In this document: piece after piece, positions 19,886 to 52,104 of the stretch
How positions within the stretch are numbered: the stretch's first letter is position 1
How the letters are laid out: the number at the start of each line of letters is the position of its first letter
NCBI GenBank assembly: GCA_005405945.1
Contig: BJHW01000001.1
Location: forward strand, 2,728,001-2,792,000
From: Streptomyces violaceusniger
GTDB lineage: Bacteria; Actinomycetota; Actinomycetes; Streptomycetales; Streptomycetaceae
Direction: 5' to 3'
Length of the DNA stretch: 64,000 bases
The notes under the pieces: generated by a model
Databases searched by the model: none
What the model saw: the letters and a program-made list of their open reading frames with translations, nothing else
Told to the model about the DNA's origin: nothing
Translations under genes and position numbers: made by a program

Positions 19886-21091
19886 GTGCACACACCGACG
19901 TGCCCGGCCCACGAAGCCCTGCCCACCTATCCGCGGGAACGCGAGGACTACGTCAATCCGCCCACCACGTTGCTGGGCGGGCCACCCATCAGTCCGCTGA
20001 GGTTCATCGAGGGCAGCGTCGGGTGGCTGGTGACCGGCTACCACGAGGCACGGCAGGTGCTGAGCGACCCCCGGTTCAGCGCCGAGCGCTGGCGCGGCGA
20101 CGACACCGTCCAGCCCGTACCGGCTTGGATCCGCAGCAACCGAGGCAATGGGCCGGGCACATTCATGGTCATGGATCCGCCGTACCACGGCTACTACCGC
20201 TCCCAGCTCACCCGCTACTTCACGGTGAAACGGGCGCGAGAGCTGGAGACACGCATCGAGGAGATCGTGGCCGGGGGGCTGGACAGCCTGGAGGCGGCAG
20301 GCCGGCCCGCCGACCTGGTACAGCACTTCGCACTACCGGTGCCATCCCTGGTGATCTGCGAACTCCTCGGCGTCTCGTACGAGGAGCGAAAAGCCTTCCA
20401 GTCCGTGGCGGCGCGGATCATGCGACAGGACTTGAACGATGCCGATTACCACGACGTACGGGTCTCCCTCGTCGAGTTTCTCGACGCGCTGATCAAGTCC
20501 AAGCGCAAGCAGCCCGGCTCGGACCTGATCTCCGAGTTGACCGCTCACACGGAGCTGAGCGACGAGGAGATCATGGGCATCGCGGCACAGCTGCTGGTCG
20601 CCGGGCACGAGACCACGATGAACATGCTCAGCCTGGGCACCTTCACGCTGCTGCGCAACCCCGATCAAACCCGTCGGCTGCGCGCCGACCCGTCACTGAT
20701 CCCCGGTGCCGTCGAGGAACTGCTGCGCTACCTCGCCATCCTGAACGCGTTCCCCGTCCGCATCGCCCAGGAGGACGCCGTCATCGGCGGCGTCACAGTC
20801 CGGGCCGGCCAGAGCGTCGCCGTTTCCGTACCCGCGGTGAATCGTGACCCGGCGCTCGTGGACGACCCCGACACCCTCGACGTCGGACGTCCGCGCAGCG
20901 CCCACCTGGCGTTCGGCTACGGCATCCACCAGTGCCTGGGGCAGCACCTGGCCCGGACAGAGCTGGTCGCCGGCTACCGCGGGTTGCTCGACCGCTTCCC
21001 TGGGCTGGAACTGGCCATCCCCATGGAGAAGGTGCGCATGCGCACCGACATGGTCGTCTACGGCATCCATGAACTGCCGGTCACCTGGTAG
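19886..21091 (+). CDS. Cytochrome P450
   Basis: 401-residue bacterial class I P450, cytosolic. The oxygen-binding I helix reads AGHETT, the ExxR motif is EELLR, and the heme loop is FGYGIHQCLG with the axial Cys. GTG 19886 is preferred because AAGGAGG is six bases upstream. The upstream ferredoxin is the likely redox partner. It probably hydroxylates the polyketide or an amino acid; the target cannot be read from sequence. Confidence 0.93.
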   Translation: MHTPTCPAHEALPTYPREREDYVNPPTTLLGGPPISPLRFIEGSVGWLVTGYHEARQVLSDPRFSAERWRGDDTVQPVPAWIRSNRGNGPGTFMVMDPPYHGYYRSQLTRYFTVKRARELETRIEEIVAGGLDSLEAAGRPADLVQHFALPVPSLVICELLGVSYEERKAFQSVAARIMRQDLNDADYHDVRVSLVEFLDALIKSKRKQPGSDLISELTAHTELSDEEIMGIAAQLLVAGHETTMNMLSLGTFTLLRNPDQTRRLRADPSLIPGAVEELLRYLAILNAFPVRIAQEDAVIGGVTVRAGQSVAVSVPAVNRDPALVDDPDTLDVGRPRSAHLAFGYGIHQCLGQHLARTELVAGYRGLLDRFPGLELAIPMEKVRMRTDMVVYGIHELPVTW

Positions 21092-21110
21092 TCCCCCGCC
21101 CCGCGCCTCG

Positions 21111-21144
21111 GTGAGAGCCGCCGTCACATGACGGCGGCTCTCAC
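21111..21144. terminator. Bidirectional hairpin terminator
   Basis: A perfect 15-base stem, GTGAGAGCCGCCGTC, with a four-base loop (ACAT) lies between the convergent P450 and PKS2 ends and is followed by a T-rich stretch. Confidence 0.85.
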
Positions 21145-21182
21145 CTTTGCTTTACGTTTTGTTTTCCGCCACTCAGTGCCGG

Positions 21183-24100
21183 TCAGCCACGGTTGCGGGG
21201 ACGCAGCCGCGGCCGCTGCCGGGGACGCGGTCCCGCATACAGGCTGAGCAAGTGCCCGGCCAGGGCGCTCGGGGTGCGGTGGGCGAACACCATGGCGCCA
21301 TTGACCTGCAGACCGGTGGCGGCGCCGAGCCGGATAGCCAGCCGCGTGGCGGTGAGGGAGTCGAAGCCCATCTCGACGAAGTTGCGCCGTGGGGCGATGA
21401 CGTCCGGCGAGCCGTGTCCGAGCACCAGGGCGGCGTGCGCGCGCACGAGCCGCAGAAGCTCCTCGTCACGTTCGGCGTCGGGCAGCGACTTCAGGCGCCG
21501 GGCGAACGCCTCCGGGCTCTGACGGGGTTGGGACGCCGTGACGGTGCCTGCCGCGCGTACGGCGGGGATGCCGCTGAGCAGCCGGGTGAGAGGACGGGCC
21601 TCGGGACTGCCGGCCAGGTGGTCGACGTGGCGTTTCCAGTCGGCGTCGACGACGGCGATCTGGGCTTCCCCCGCCATGACGGCCCGCTCCAGCGCCCGCA
21701 GGGCGAGACCGGGCTCCATCGGGTGCAGACCGCTGAGCGCGACGGTGCGCTGCGCCGCACTGCCGTCGACCGCCATGCCGGCGTCGGCCCACGGCCCCCA
21801 GGCGATGGACGTCACGGGTAGCCCCGCGACGCGCCGTTCCTCGGCGAGGGCGTCCAGGAGAGCGTTCGCGACGACATAGTTGGCCTGGCCTGCGGCCCCG
21901 ACGGTGCCGGCGAAGGACGAGAAGAGCACGAACGCGGCGAGGTCCGCGTCACGGGTGAGGTCGTGCAGGTGCCGTGCGGCCTCCGCCTTGACCCGTACCA
22001 CTTCCTGGAATCGGGACGTGGTCATCTTGGCAAGGACGCCGTCGTCTAGGACACCGGCCGCGTGCACGACCGCGGTCATCGGGCTGTCCTGAGGGATGCC
22101 GTCCAGCAGGGCGGCCACGGCGGACCGGTCGCCGACGTCGCAGGCGACGATGTCAGCGTGGGTACCGAGGGCGGCGAGTTCGTCGCGCAGTGCCTCGGCG
22201 CCTTCGGTTGCGGGACCGCGCCGTGAGGTGAGCACGAGCCGTTTGGCTCCAGTGCGGGCGAGCCACAGGGCGACCTGCCGGCCGAGGGCCCCGGTGCCAC
22301 CGGTGACCAGAACGGTTCCGGTGGGCCGCCAGGACGCGGCGGCTCGGGCGGGCGCGGCGGCCGGGGCGACACGGCGGGCGAAGACCCCCGATCCGCGTAC
22401 GGCCACCTCGTTCTCACCGGCGCCGCATGCCAGAACGGCCGTGAACCGGTCGCCCACCCAGCCGTCGAGGGTCTCCGGCAGGTCGATGCTGCCGGCCCAC
22501 CACTCGGGTGCCTCCAGAACGGCTACGCGACCGAGAGCCTGCACAGCGGACTGCTCGGGGTGGTGCACGCGTTCGGCGCTGGTGACCGCCACGGCGGAGC
22601 GGGTCACGTGCCACACGGGAGCGCGCATACCCGTCTCCTCCAGCGACTGAAGGAGCGACAGGGTGAGGGCGACGCCCTGGGGTACCGCGTCGTACTCGCG
22701 GTCGCGTCCGGGCGCGAGGGCGAGCAGCGACAGGACACCAGTGACGGAGCCGTCGGCGTCGGCCACGGCGGCACGAAGCTGTTCAGTGAGGCTCCCCGTG
22801 TTCGTGACGTGCACGAGCGCCAGGGTCGCACCGTGGGCGGTGAGCGACTCGGCCAAGCCGGTGACCCATGCGTCGCCGGCGAGCCGATCGGGGAGGACGA
22901 GGAGCCAGGTGCCGGAGGGGGTGACGGACGAGACGGTCACCGGGCTCCAGGTGGTCCGGTAGCGCCAGCCGTCGACGCGCTGGTCGTCGCGGCGGCGCCG
23001 TCGCAGCGCCGCCAGCAGCGGCAGCGCCCCGGCCGTCAGTCCAGGGTCGTCCAGGCCCAGTCCGGCGAGGAGTGCCGCGTCGTCGTCAGCCTGTTCCACG
23101 GCGTCCAGCAGGCGCGTGTCCGCAGTGTCGCGCAACGCGGTGTCGCCCTCGGAGCGCAGCCAGTAGTCCTCGCGCTGGAAGGCGTAGGTCGGCAGCCGCA
23201 CGGGCTGCGGTGTCCGGCCGCGGCAGGCCGGCACGGCGGACCAGTCGACCGTGGTTCCGCGCACGAACAGGCGGGCGACCGCCTCGGTGAGGGATGCCGT
23301 CTCGTCGGCGTCCCTGCGCAGCGCGGGCACGAACTCTGCTCCGGAGGCGCTGTCCGGGCCGACCGCCGACAGAACGCCGTCCGGCCCGAGTTCGAAGAAG
23401 GTGGTCACACCCTGCGCGACGAGTGCGGCCACCCCGTCGGCGAAGCGCACCGGCTCCCGCACGTGCCGCACCCAGTGGTCGGGGCCGCACGGCCGGTCCA
23501 TGGGCAGGAGCGCGCCGGTCAGGTGCGAGACGACGGGGATCTCGGGAACGGAGAAGGCCAGCGGGCGCAATTTCTCGTGGAACTCGGCGAGGACCGGTTC
23601 CATGAGCGGCGAGTGGAAGGCGTGCGACACGTCGAGCCGCTTCGTCTCCGCGCCGCGCTCGCGCAGGACGGCGACGATTTCGGCGACGGCCTCCTCCGCG
23701 CCCGAGACGACGACGGAGTCCGGCCCGTTGACCGCGGCCAGGCCCACCTCGTCCTCGCGGCCCGCCAGCAGCGGCAGCACATCGGCCTCCGGGAGCCGCA
23801 CGGCCACCATCGCTCCCCCACCGGGCAGTTGCTGCATGAGTCCGCCGCGGGCGGCGACGAGCGCGCACGCGTCGGCGAGCGTGAGCACACCGGCGACGTG
23901 TGCGGCGACGACCTCACCGATGGAGTGGCCGCCGACGAAGTCGGGCCGCACGCCCCAGGACTCGACGAGCCGGTAGAGCGCCACCTCGACGGCGAACAGC
24001 CCGCACTGGGTGAACACGGTGCGGGACAGCTCACGGTCGGCCCCTTCCCGCAGGCCGAAGACGATGTCTCGCAGGGGCCGCTGGGGCAGCAGCGCGTCGA

Positions 24101-27100
24101 ATTGGGCGCAGGCCGCGTCGAAAGCCTCGGTGAAGACGGGGTGCGTCTCGTACAGCTCCCGTCCCATGCCGACGCGCTGGCTTCCCTGCCCCGTGAAGAG
24201 CACCGCCGTCCGGCCGGGCGTGACGGCTCCCGGCACGAGGTTCGGCGCGGGCCTGCCCTCGTCCAGCGCCTCCAGTCCCGACAGGAGGTCCGTGCGCCGG
24301 TCGCCGAAGACGACGGCGCGGTGCTCGAACACCGAGCGTTGTGTCGCGAGTGCCACGGCCACATCCTCCGGGTCCACGCCGTCACCCCGTACATGGGCGA
24401 GCAGGCGCCGGGCCTGTGCGCGCAGAGCCGCCGCGGACCGCCCGGAGACGATCCAGGGGACCACCCCGGCGCTCGTCTGCGCCTCGAAGGCCGGGGGCTG
24501 CGGGACGCGTTGCTCCCGCGGGGGCTCTTCGAGGACGACGTGCGCATTGGTGCCGCTGATGCCGAAGGACGACACGCCGACGCGCCTGGGCCGTTCCGTC
24601 GCGGGCCACGGCACGGAGTCGCGCAGCAGTTCGACGTCGCCGCTCGACCAGTCGACGTGCGGCGACGGCTGTTCGAGATGCAGCGAGCGGGGCAGGACGC
24701 CGTGTTCCATGGCCTGCACCATCTTGATAACGCCGGCCACGCCGGCGGCGGCCTGGGTGTGCCCGATGTTGGACTTCACCGAACCCAACCACAACGGCCG
24801 GTCCCCAGCAGCCCGCTCCTGACCGTACGTCGCCAGCACGGCCTGCGCCTCGATCGGGTCGCCGAGCCTGGTACCGGTGCCGTGGGCCTCCACCGCGTCC
24901 ACGTCGGCCGCGCCGAGACGGGCGTCGGCGAGGGCGGCACGGATGACGCGCTGCTGGGCGGGGCCGCTCGGCGCGGACAGCCCGTTGGAGGCACCGTCCT
25001 GGTTCGTCGCCGAACCGCGTACGACGGCGAGGACGCGGTGTCCGTTGCGGCGCGCGTCCGACAGCCGTTCCACCAGCAGCACACCCGCGCCCTCGGCGAG
25101 CGAGGTGCCGTCGGCATCCGCGGCGAACGCCTTGCAGCGCCCATCAGGTGCCAGGCCGCGCTGCCGGCTGAAGCTCACCAGCGCACCGGGGCTGGGCATC
25201 ACGGCGACGCCTCCGGCCAGGGCGAGGTCGCACTCCCCTGCCTGCAGCGCCCGTACGGCCATGTGCAGGGCCACGAGCGACGACGAGCACGCGGTGTCCA
25301 CGGTGACGGCGGGCCCTTCGAGACCCAGGACGTACGCGACCCGCCCGGAGACGACGCTCCCCGCAGTGCCGGTGAGCAGGTGCCCCTCGGAGCCCTGGCC
25401 CGCCTTGTGCAGGCGCGGGCCGTACTCCTGGTAGTGGGAGCCGACGAACACGCCGGTGCGGCTGCCGCGCAACGCGGCAGGAACGATCCCGGCGCGCTCG
25501 ACCGCTTCCCAACTGGTCTCCAGAAGCAGCCGCTGCTGCGGGTCCATTGCCAGCGCCTCAACCGGCGAGACGCCGAAGAACTCCGCGTCGAACCGGCTCG
25601 CGTCGTACAGGAATCCGCCCTCACGCGCGTACGTCCGGCCGGGCGCGTCCGGGTCTGGGTCGTAGACGCCCTCGATGTCCCAGCCCCGGTCGGTGGGCAG
25701 ACCGCCGATCGCGTCCCCGCCGGCCAGGACGAGACGCCACAGGTCCTCGGGGTGGCGACACCGCCCGGGTAGCGGCAGGCCATGCCCACGATGGCGATGG
25801 GATCGTCGACGGGCGTGCCGGGGCCGGGGTGCCCGTGCCCGAGGTGGGCTGGGGATCGGTGTGCTGCGCGCCGAGGAGTTCCGTGAGGATGTGGTCGGTG
25901 AGCGCGGCGCTGGTCGGGTGGTCGAAGGCGACCGTGGCCGGCAGGCGCAGTCCGGTCGCCGCGCTCAGCCGGTTGCGCAGGTCGACCGCCGTCAGCGAGT
26001 CCAGTCCGAGGTCCTTGAACACGCGGTCCGCGGCCACGGCGTCCGGGGAGTCGTGGCCCAGAACGGCCGACACCTGGGTGCGCACGAGGTGCAGCGCCGT
26101 GCTGCGGCGGTCCTCGGACCGCTGGGCGAGCAGCCGTTGCCTCAGGGCACTGGACTCGCCGGACTCGGAGCCGTTCGCCGGTGTGGTGAGGGTACGACGG
26201 CGGGGCGGCGCGGACTTCTTGGTCAGGCCGCGCAGCATGGGTTGTACGGGAGCGTCCGCGTCGAGAGTGCGGGTGTCGAGACGGGCGGCCAGTACCAGGC
26301 TCTCCTCCGATTCCCCGGTGGCATCAAGGAGCCGTAGCCCCTCGTCGTCCGACATCGGTACCACACCTGCGCGGGTGATGCGGGTGAGGTCGGTGTCGCT
26401 GAGGTGCCCGGTCATAGCACTGCGCTGCTCCCACAACCCCCACGCCACCGACACCCCCGGCAACCCACGAGACCGCCGATACGCCGCCAACGCATCAAGG
26501 AAAGTATTACCCGCCGCATAATTCGCCTGACCCGCCGCACCCAACACCCCCGCAGCCGAAGAAAACACCACAAACAACCGCACATCATGCCCGGCAGTCA
26601 ACTCATGCAGATTCCACGCACCCGCCACCTTCACCGCCATCACCCGATCCAGCCGCTCCCCGGTCAGCGCCTGCACCGTCACGTCATCCAGCACACCCGC
26701 CGCATGCACCACCCCCGACACCCCACCAGACACCGCCCCCAGCACCCCGGCCAACGCCCCCCGATCCGCCACATCACACGCAGCCACCTCAACCAAGGCA
26801 CCCAACACGGTCAACTCCTCGACCAACTCCGCCATACCCGGAGCGTCCTGACCGCGACGGCTGAGCAACAACAGCCGACGCACCCCCCTGCGCTCCACCA
26901 GATGCCGGGCAACAACACCCCCAGAACACCCGACGCCCCCGTCACCACCACACACCCATCCGACACCTCAGGCCCAGCCGGCACACTCAGCACAAGCTTG
27001 CCCACATGCTCGGCCCGACTCATCAACCCGAACACCTCACCAGCACGACGCACATCCCACGCCCGCACCGGCAACAACCGCAAAACACCCGCCTCAAAAA

Positions 27101-30100
27101 GACCCACCACCTCCCGCAACAACTCCCCCATACGCCGCTCACCGACCTCCGCCAGATCGAACGCCCGATACCTCACCCCACCAAAAGCCGCAGCCACCTC
27201 CCCCGCATCCCGCACATCAGCCTTCCCCATCTCCACAAACCGGCCACCCCCAGCCACCAAACGCAACGACGCATCAACAAACTCACCCGCCAGCGAATCA
27301 AGCACCACATCCACCCCCGACCACCCGACACCGCCCGGAAGGCCCCCTCAAACTCCAACGACCGCGACGAAGCAATCCGCGACCCATCCACCCCCAACCC
27401 CGCACCACACCCCACTTCACCGGAGCCGCCGTCGCAAACACCTCCGCCCCCAACCACCGCGCCACCTGCACCGCCGCCATCCCCACCCCACCAGCAGCCC
27501 CATGCACCAACACCGACTCCCCCACACCCAACCCCGCCAACTCCCGCAACGCATACAACGCCGTCACAAAAGCCACCGGCACCGACGCCGCCTCCACCCA
27601 CGACCACCCCAACGGCACCCCCACCACCACACACTCATCCGTGATGGTGCGGTCTCCGAACCAGCCGGGCGCCAGGCCCATCACCCGATCGCCGACCTTG
27701 ACGGTGCTCACGCGGGAGCCGACCTCGACCACGACCCCGGCGCCCTCGCTGCCCATCGGCACGTCGTCGGCATCGGGGTACATGCCCAGCGACAGCAGCA
27801 CGTCCCGGAAGTTGAGCCCCGCAGCGCGCACATCGATCCGCACCTCGTGCTCACCCAGGGGTCGCGTCGCCACGTCTGAGGGGGCCGGGGACAGTCCGTC
27901 GAGACCTGTTTCCGGGGCGGCCCGAAGGTGCCAGGAGCCGTCGGGAAGCTGCGGGACGGCGCGGTCGGCCGTCAGTCGCGGAACGCTCGTTTTCCCGCGC
28001 CGGATCGCCAGTTGGGGCTCCCCGGTCGACAGCGCCGCGGGCAGTGCGGTGAGTGAGGTCTCGTCGTCGTCCAGGTCGATGAGGACGAACCGGCCGGGGT
28101 GCTCAGTCTGGGCGGATCGCACCAGTCCCCAGACGGGTGCGGCGGCCAGGTCCGACACGCCCTCGCCCGCTCCGGCGGGCACGGCCCCCCGCGTCACCAG
28201 CACGAGCCGGGCCGCGGCGTACCTGTCGTCCGTCAGCCAGGACTGCACGAGCGCCAGCGCCCGGCGGGCGGTGGAGGTGGCCGCCGTTGCCACATCGTCG
28301 TCGGGAGAGGAGACAACGCCGGCAAGCACGTGCTCCGGCACCGGGCACGCGCCCGAGTCCACCCGCTCGCCGAGGGAGGCAAGGTCGTCGTGGCATTGCG
28401 CGAGCCGGTCGAGGCCGAGCCCGTCCGTGCCGACGACGGCGACGCTCTGGGCTGTGAGCTCGGTGGATCCGGCCGGTGCGGGGGTCCAGTCGACGCGGTA
28501 CGGGGCGCCGTCGTTCTGCGGGGCGCCGCCGAGTCCTTCCTCCCCAGTGGCCGGGTCACGAGTGTCTCGGCCGACGCCACCGGCCGGCCCGCCTCGTCCG
28601 CCACGAGCACCGACATGCCACCACCGGCGACCGGGGTGAGCCGCACCCGCAGTCGCGTCGCTCCCGTGGCGTGCAGGGACACACCGGCCCACACGAACGG
28701 CAGCCGCACGGCGCCGCCCTCGCCGCTTTCGCCGCCCGCGCAGGCCAGCCACGCATGCAACGCGGCATCCAGCAACGCCGGGTGCAGGCCGAAGGCGTCA
28801 CCGACCCGGCCTGCGTCTTCTGGGAGGGTGACGTCGGCGTAGATTTCCTCGCCCCGGCGCCAGACGGTTTCGAGGCCGTGGAACGCGGGCCCGTAGGCCA
28901 GTCCGCTGGCCGCGAGCCGCTCGTACAGTCCCGTCGTCTCCACCGTTTGCGCGTCCGCCGGTGGCCATGTTTCGAGTCCGGCCGGTTCCGTGTGCCCACC
29001 GTCGGTCAGGATGCCGCGGGCGTGTCGCGTCCAGTCGCCGTCCGCGCCGCAGGTATGCAAGGTGACGGCGCGGCGGCCGTCGTCCTGCGGTCCCGTGACG
29101 ACCACCTGGACCCGGAGCGCGCCGCCGTCCTCCGGCAGCAGTACCGGGCTTTCCAGGGTGAGTTCCGCGAGCAGGTCGCAGCCCACGGCGTCTCCCGCGC
29201 GCAGGGCGGTCTCCACGAGAGCCGTTCCCGGCGCCACCGCCCGGCCGCGCACAGCGTGGTCGGCCAGCCAGGGGTGGGTGCGGAGCGACCATCGGCCCGT
29301 GAACAGGTACCCGTCGGAGTCCGGCAGCGGCACACCGGCGTCGAGCAGGGGTGTTCGACGACGTCCATACCGGTGGCTGCCGCGTCGGCCGGGGAGCCCT
29401 GCTCCAGCCAGTAGCGCCGCCGTTGGAAGGGATAGGTGGGCAGCGCGACCCGGCGGGCGCCGGTTCCGTCGAGCACGCGCGCCCACTCCACGGGCGTCCC
29501 CGCGACATAGGCCTCGGCGGCGGACGTGAGCATGCGTTCCATGCCGCCCTCGCCTCGCCGGAGCGTGCCCACCACGGACACGTCGGCCTCACCATGGTCC
29601 TCGGCGGTCTGCTCGATACCCGGTAGGAGCACCGGGTGCGGGCTGATCTCCACGAATTGCCGGAACCCCTCGTCGAGCAGGACGCGGATGGTGTCCTCAA
29701 AGCGGACCTGGAGGCGCAGGTTGCGATACCAGTAGTCGCCTTCGAGCCCCGTCGCCTCAAGGGGTCGCCGGTCACGGTCGAGAAGAACGGCACCTGCGGG
29801 GCGCGCGGCACCACACCCGAGGCCGCCTTCTCCACCTCGTCGCGGATCTCCTCCACCTGCGCCGAATGGGACGCGTAGTCGACGGGGATGCGGCGCGCCC
29901 GTACACCGTCGGCCTCACATGCGGCCAGCAAAGCGTCGAGCGCGGCCACCTCTCCGGACACCACCACCGACGAGGGTCCGTTGACCGCCGCCACGGACAG
30001 GGCATCCTGGTGTGAGTCGATCAGGCGCAGTACCTCGTCCAGGGAGGCCGCCACAGAGACCATGCCGCCTTTGCCGGACAGTGCCGTCAACGCACGACTA

Positions 30101-32170
30101 CGCAACGCCACCAACCGCGCACCCTCCTCCACACTCAACACCCCCGCCACCACCGCAGCCGCAATCTCCCCCTGCGAATGCCCCACCACCGCAGCAGGCT
30201 CAACCCCATACGACCGCCACACCGCCGCCAACGACACCATCACCGCCCACAACACCGGCTGCACCACATCCACCCGCTCAAACGACGGCGCACCCCCACC
30301 CCCGCACCACATCCACCAACGACCACCCCACCCACGGCTCCAACGCCACCCCACACACCACAAACCGCTCCGCAAACACCGACGACGAATCCAACAACTC
30401 CACCGCCATCCCCACCCACTGCGACCCCTGACCCGGAAACACAAAGACGGGGTCGGTGCGGCGGCGGGCCGTGCCGATGACGAGTTCCGTGGGCGTCCTC
30501 CCTGCCGCGTGGTGTGTCAGCCGGTCGGCGGCCTGGGTGAGTTCGCGGGTGAGCAGCACGGCCCGGTGGTCGAAGGAGCTGCGGGTTGTGGCCAGGCTGA
30601 GGCCGATGTCCGCGGGTGTGTGGTGAGGGTGCCGGGCGGCATGTGCGGCGAGGCGGACGGCCTGGTCGCGCAGTGCGGCGGCGGACTTGGCCGACAGGGG
30701 CCACGGGACGAGCGGGTGCGTCTCCGCTGCGGCGGGCGGTTCTTTCAGTTCCGGGGTGTCCTCGGGCGCGGGTGTCTCCTCCGCGGGTGCCTCTTCGATG
30801 AGGACGTGCGCGTTGGTGCCACTGATGCCGAACGACGACACACCCGCCCGGCGTGGCCGTTCGTCTTGCGGCCAGGTGGTGGCGTGGGTCAGCAGACGTA
30901 CGGTGCCGGGCGACCAGTCGATGTGCGGTGAGGGTTCGTCGGCGTACAGCGAGGCGGGTAGGACGCCATGTTCCATCGCCTGCACCATCTTGATGACGCC
31001 GGCGACACCCGCGGCGGCCTGGGTGTGCCCGATGTTGGACTTCACCGAACCCAACCACAACGGACGACCGGCATCCCGCTCCCGCCCATAGGTCGCCATC
31101 AGCGCCTGCGCCTCAATCGGATCCCCCAGCTTCGTCCCCGTCCCATGCGCCTCCACCACATCCACATCCGACCCAGCCAACCCCGCATCCTCCAACGCCG
31201 CCCGAATCACCCGCTGCTGCGCCAGACCGTTGGGGGCGGAAAGGCTACTGCTGGCGCCGTCCTGGTTGGTCGCGGTGCCGCGTATGACGGCGAGGACGGA
31301 GTGTCCGTTGCGGCGGGCGTCGGAGAGCCGTTCGAGGCAGAGCACACCGGCGCCCTCCGCCGGACCGAAGCCGTCGGCGGCCGCCGAGAAGGGCTTGCAC
31401 CGGCCGTCGGGCGCGATCCCGCGCTGACGGCTGAACCCGATGAAGGTGCCGGGCTGGGACATGACGGTCACACCGCCGGTCAGGGCGAGGGAGCATTCGC
31501 CCCGGCGGAGGGACTGGACCGCCAGGTGCAACGCGACGAGGGAGGAGGAGCAGGCGGTGTCGATCGTGACTGCGGGGCCCTCCAACCCGAGAGTGTAGGC
31601 GATGCGTCCGGAGACGACGCTGAGGGAGGACGTGCCTGTCACGAGGTGGCCCTCGATGGCATCGGCGGCGGCATGCAGACGTGGCCCGTAGTCGGGCGTA
31701 ACGGCTCCGACGAACACGCCCGCGTCGCGGCCCTTCAGCGAGACCGGGTCGATACCGGACCGTTCGACCGCCTCCCAGGAGGTCTCCAGCAGGAGCCGCT
31801 GCTGCGGGTCCATCGCCAGCGCCTCACGCGGCGAGACACCGAAGAACTCGGCGTCGAATTCATCCGCGTCGTGCAGGAATCCGCCCTCACGCGCGTACGT
31901 CCGGCCGGGCGCGTCCGGGTCGGGGTCGTAGACGCCCTCGACGTCCCAGCCCCGGTTCTCCGGGAACGGTGTGATGGCGTCCGCACCCTCCTGGACGAGG
32001 TTCCACAGGCTTTCAGGGGTGGTGACGCCGCCGGGATAGCGGCAGGCCATGCCGACGATTGCGATCGGCTCACCGGCCGCGGCCTCCAGCTCCCGCAGGC
32101 GACCGCGGGTCTGGCGCAGGTCGGCCGTCGCTCGCCGGAGATAACCGAGAAGCTTTTCCTGTTCCGACAT
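21183..32170 (-). CDS. Type I PKS 2 (two modules), frameshifted
   Basis: Modular polyketide synthase of about 3,660 residues once about ten single-base losses are restored. ATG 32170 has GAGG upstream and starts an N-terminal docking helix ([18 protein letters not shown]). Module 4: KS, AT, DH, ER, KR, ACP; module 5: KS, AT, KR, ACP. The protein ends in a basic tail, with no thioesterase and no clear C-terminal docking helix, so release or hand-over needs another protein, perhaps the NRPS. Breaks at about 25750, 25821, 26930, 27316, 27403, 28543, 29349, 29761, 30293 and 30300 are all G/C runs one base short. Its docking helix fits the acidic tail of PKS1, encoded 83 bases upstream. Confidence 0.92.
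21250..25830 (-). other. PKS module 5: KS-AT(mal)-KR-ACP
   Basis: KS has DTACSSS near 25295. AT has GHSIG and HAFH near 23610, indicating malonyl-CoA. KR has TGGTGALG and LDD (B type). ACP has MGFDSLTA near 21360. Predicted to leave a beta-hydroxyl. Confidence 0.82.
26198..27640 (-). repeat. ER-KR repeat, copy A (module 4)
   Basis: 1,443 bases matching 32723-34165. The only differences I find are lengths of G/C runs (for example six versus five C at 26760 and 33281, five versus six at 26930 and 33429). GC drops and the codon style is uniform compared with flanking PKS DNA. Confidence 0.85.
30061..30448 (-). repeat. AT-domain repeat, copy A (module 4)
   Basis: Matches 36633-37021 in module 3 apart from G/C run lengths; covers the GHSQG active-site region and the domain's N-terminal part. 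Confidence 0.8.
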
Positions 32171-32253
32171 CGCTACCTCACCGGATCAAGCTGTGGATAC
32201 CCGGGCGCCACATGGGAGCGCCGAGGGGGAAAGGGAGAACGGGGCGGTCGTGG

Positions 32254-51665
<19,412 letters not shown>

Positions 51666-51854
51666 GAGCGAGACTCCTCGGAATCCGGAAAGCCATGGGA
51701 AGAACGCAATTGTGTGCCGGCGAACGCGGCTGAAAAATCAGCGGATCCCGCCGTTACGGCAGCACGGAGACGCGTTATTCTGCGCGCCCGACCAGTCCCC
51801 GACGACCACTATTGCTTTTGCCGGGCGACCGGTGCTGGACGTGATTTCGGTTTC

Positions 51855-52084
51855 TTCCACGAATTCCGCCGCGCCCTGAAGCGTAAAGGGAATGCCACAG
51901 GACACCCTGTCTGCGAGATAGCGCAGATCTGCGCTTCCTACGTCCGCGACCGTTTCGCGTTCGTGCCCGGCGCGAAGATGGTCCGCATCGTGCGGGCCCT
52001 GGGCGCCACCGACGACGACCTCGACCTGCTCGTGACCGTCAGCGACGCCCTGGAGGGCGACCCGACGCTGCCGTTCCGCAAGAC
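51855..52084 (+). pseudogene. Possible regulator fragment (XRE-like)
   Basis: One frame reads FGFFHEFRRALKRKG, then FVPGAKMVRIVRALGATDDDL. This is loosely like the N-terminal part of Streptomyces helix-turn-helix regulators, where a helix-turn-helix is followed by a VRALG segment. No good start is visible, and the next gene's frame begins about 20 bases on in a different frame, so this could be the broken first half of that gene. The call is weak. Confidence 0.25.
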
Positions 52085-52104
52085 GGCTGGAGTTCCAACC
52101 GTTC

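Larger units (their letters stand above)
25880..32170 (-). other. PKS module 4: KS-AT(mM)-DH-ER-KR-ACP
   Basis: KS has DTACSSS near 31560. AT has GHSQG and the YASH motif near 29875, which indicates methylmalonyl-CoA. DH has [12 protein letters not shown] near 29250. ER has LNFRDVLLS and [16 protein letters not shown] has the LDD motif (B type) and an intact Ser/Tyr/Asn set. ACP has LGLDSLTA near 26010. Full reduction predicted. Confidence 0.82.

Noticed and set aside
22560..25772. 1,070-codon + strand frame opposite PKS2
   Set aside because: Mirror of the KS-AT-KR coding frame, with no recognisable domain.
26404..27879. Proline/histidine/threonine-rich + strand frame
   Set aside because: It is the complement of the duplicated ER-KR block and recurs at the second copy for the same reason.
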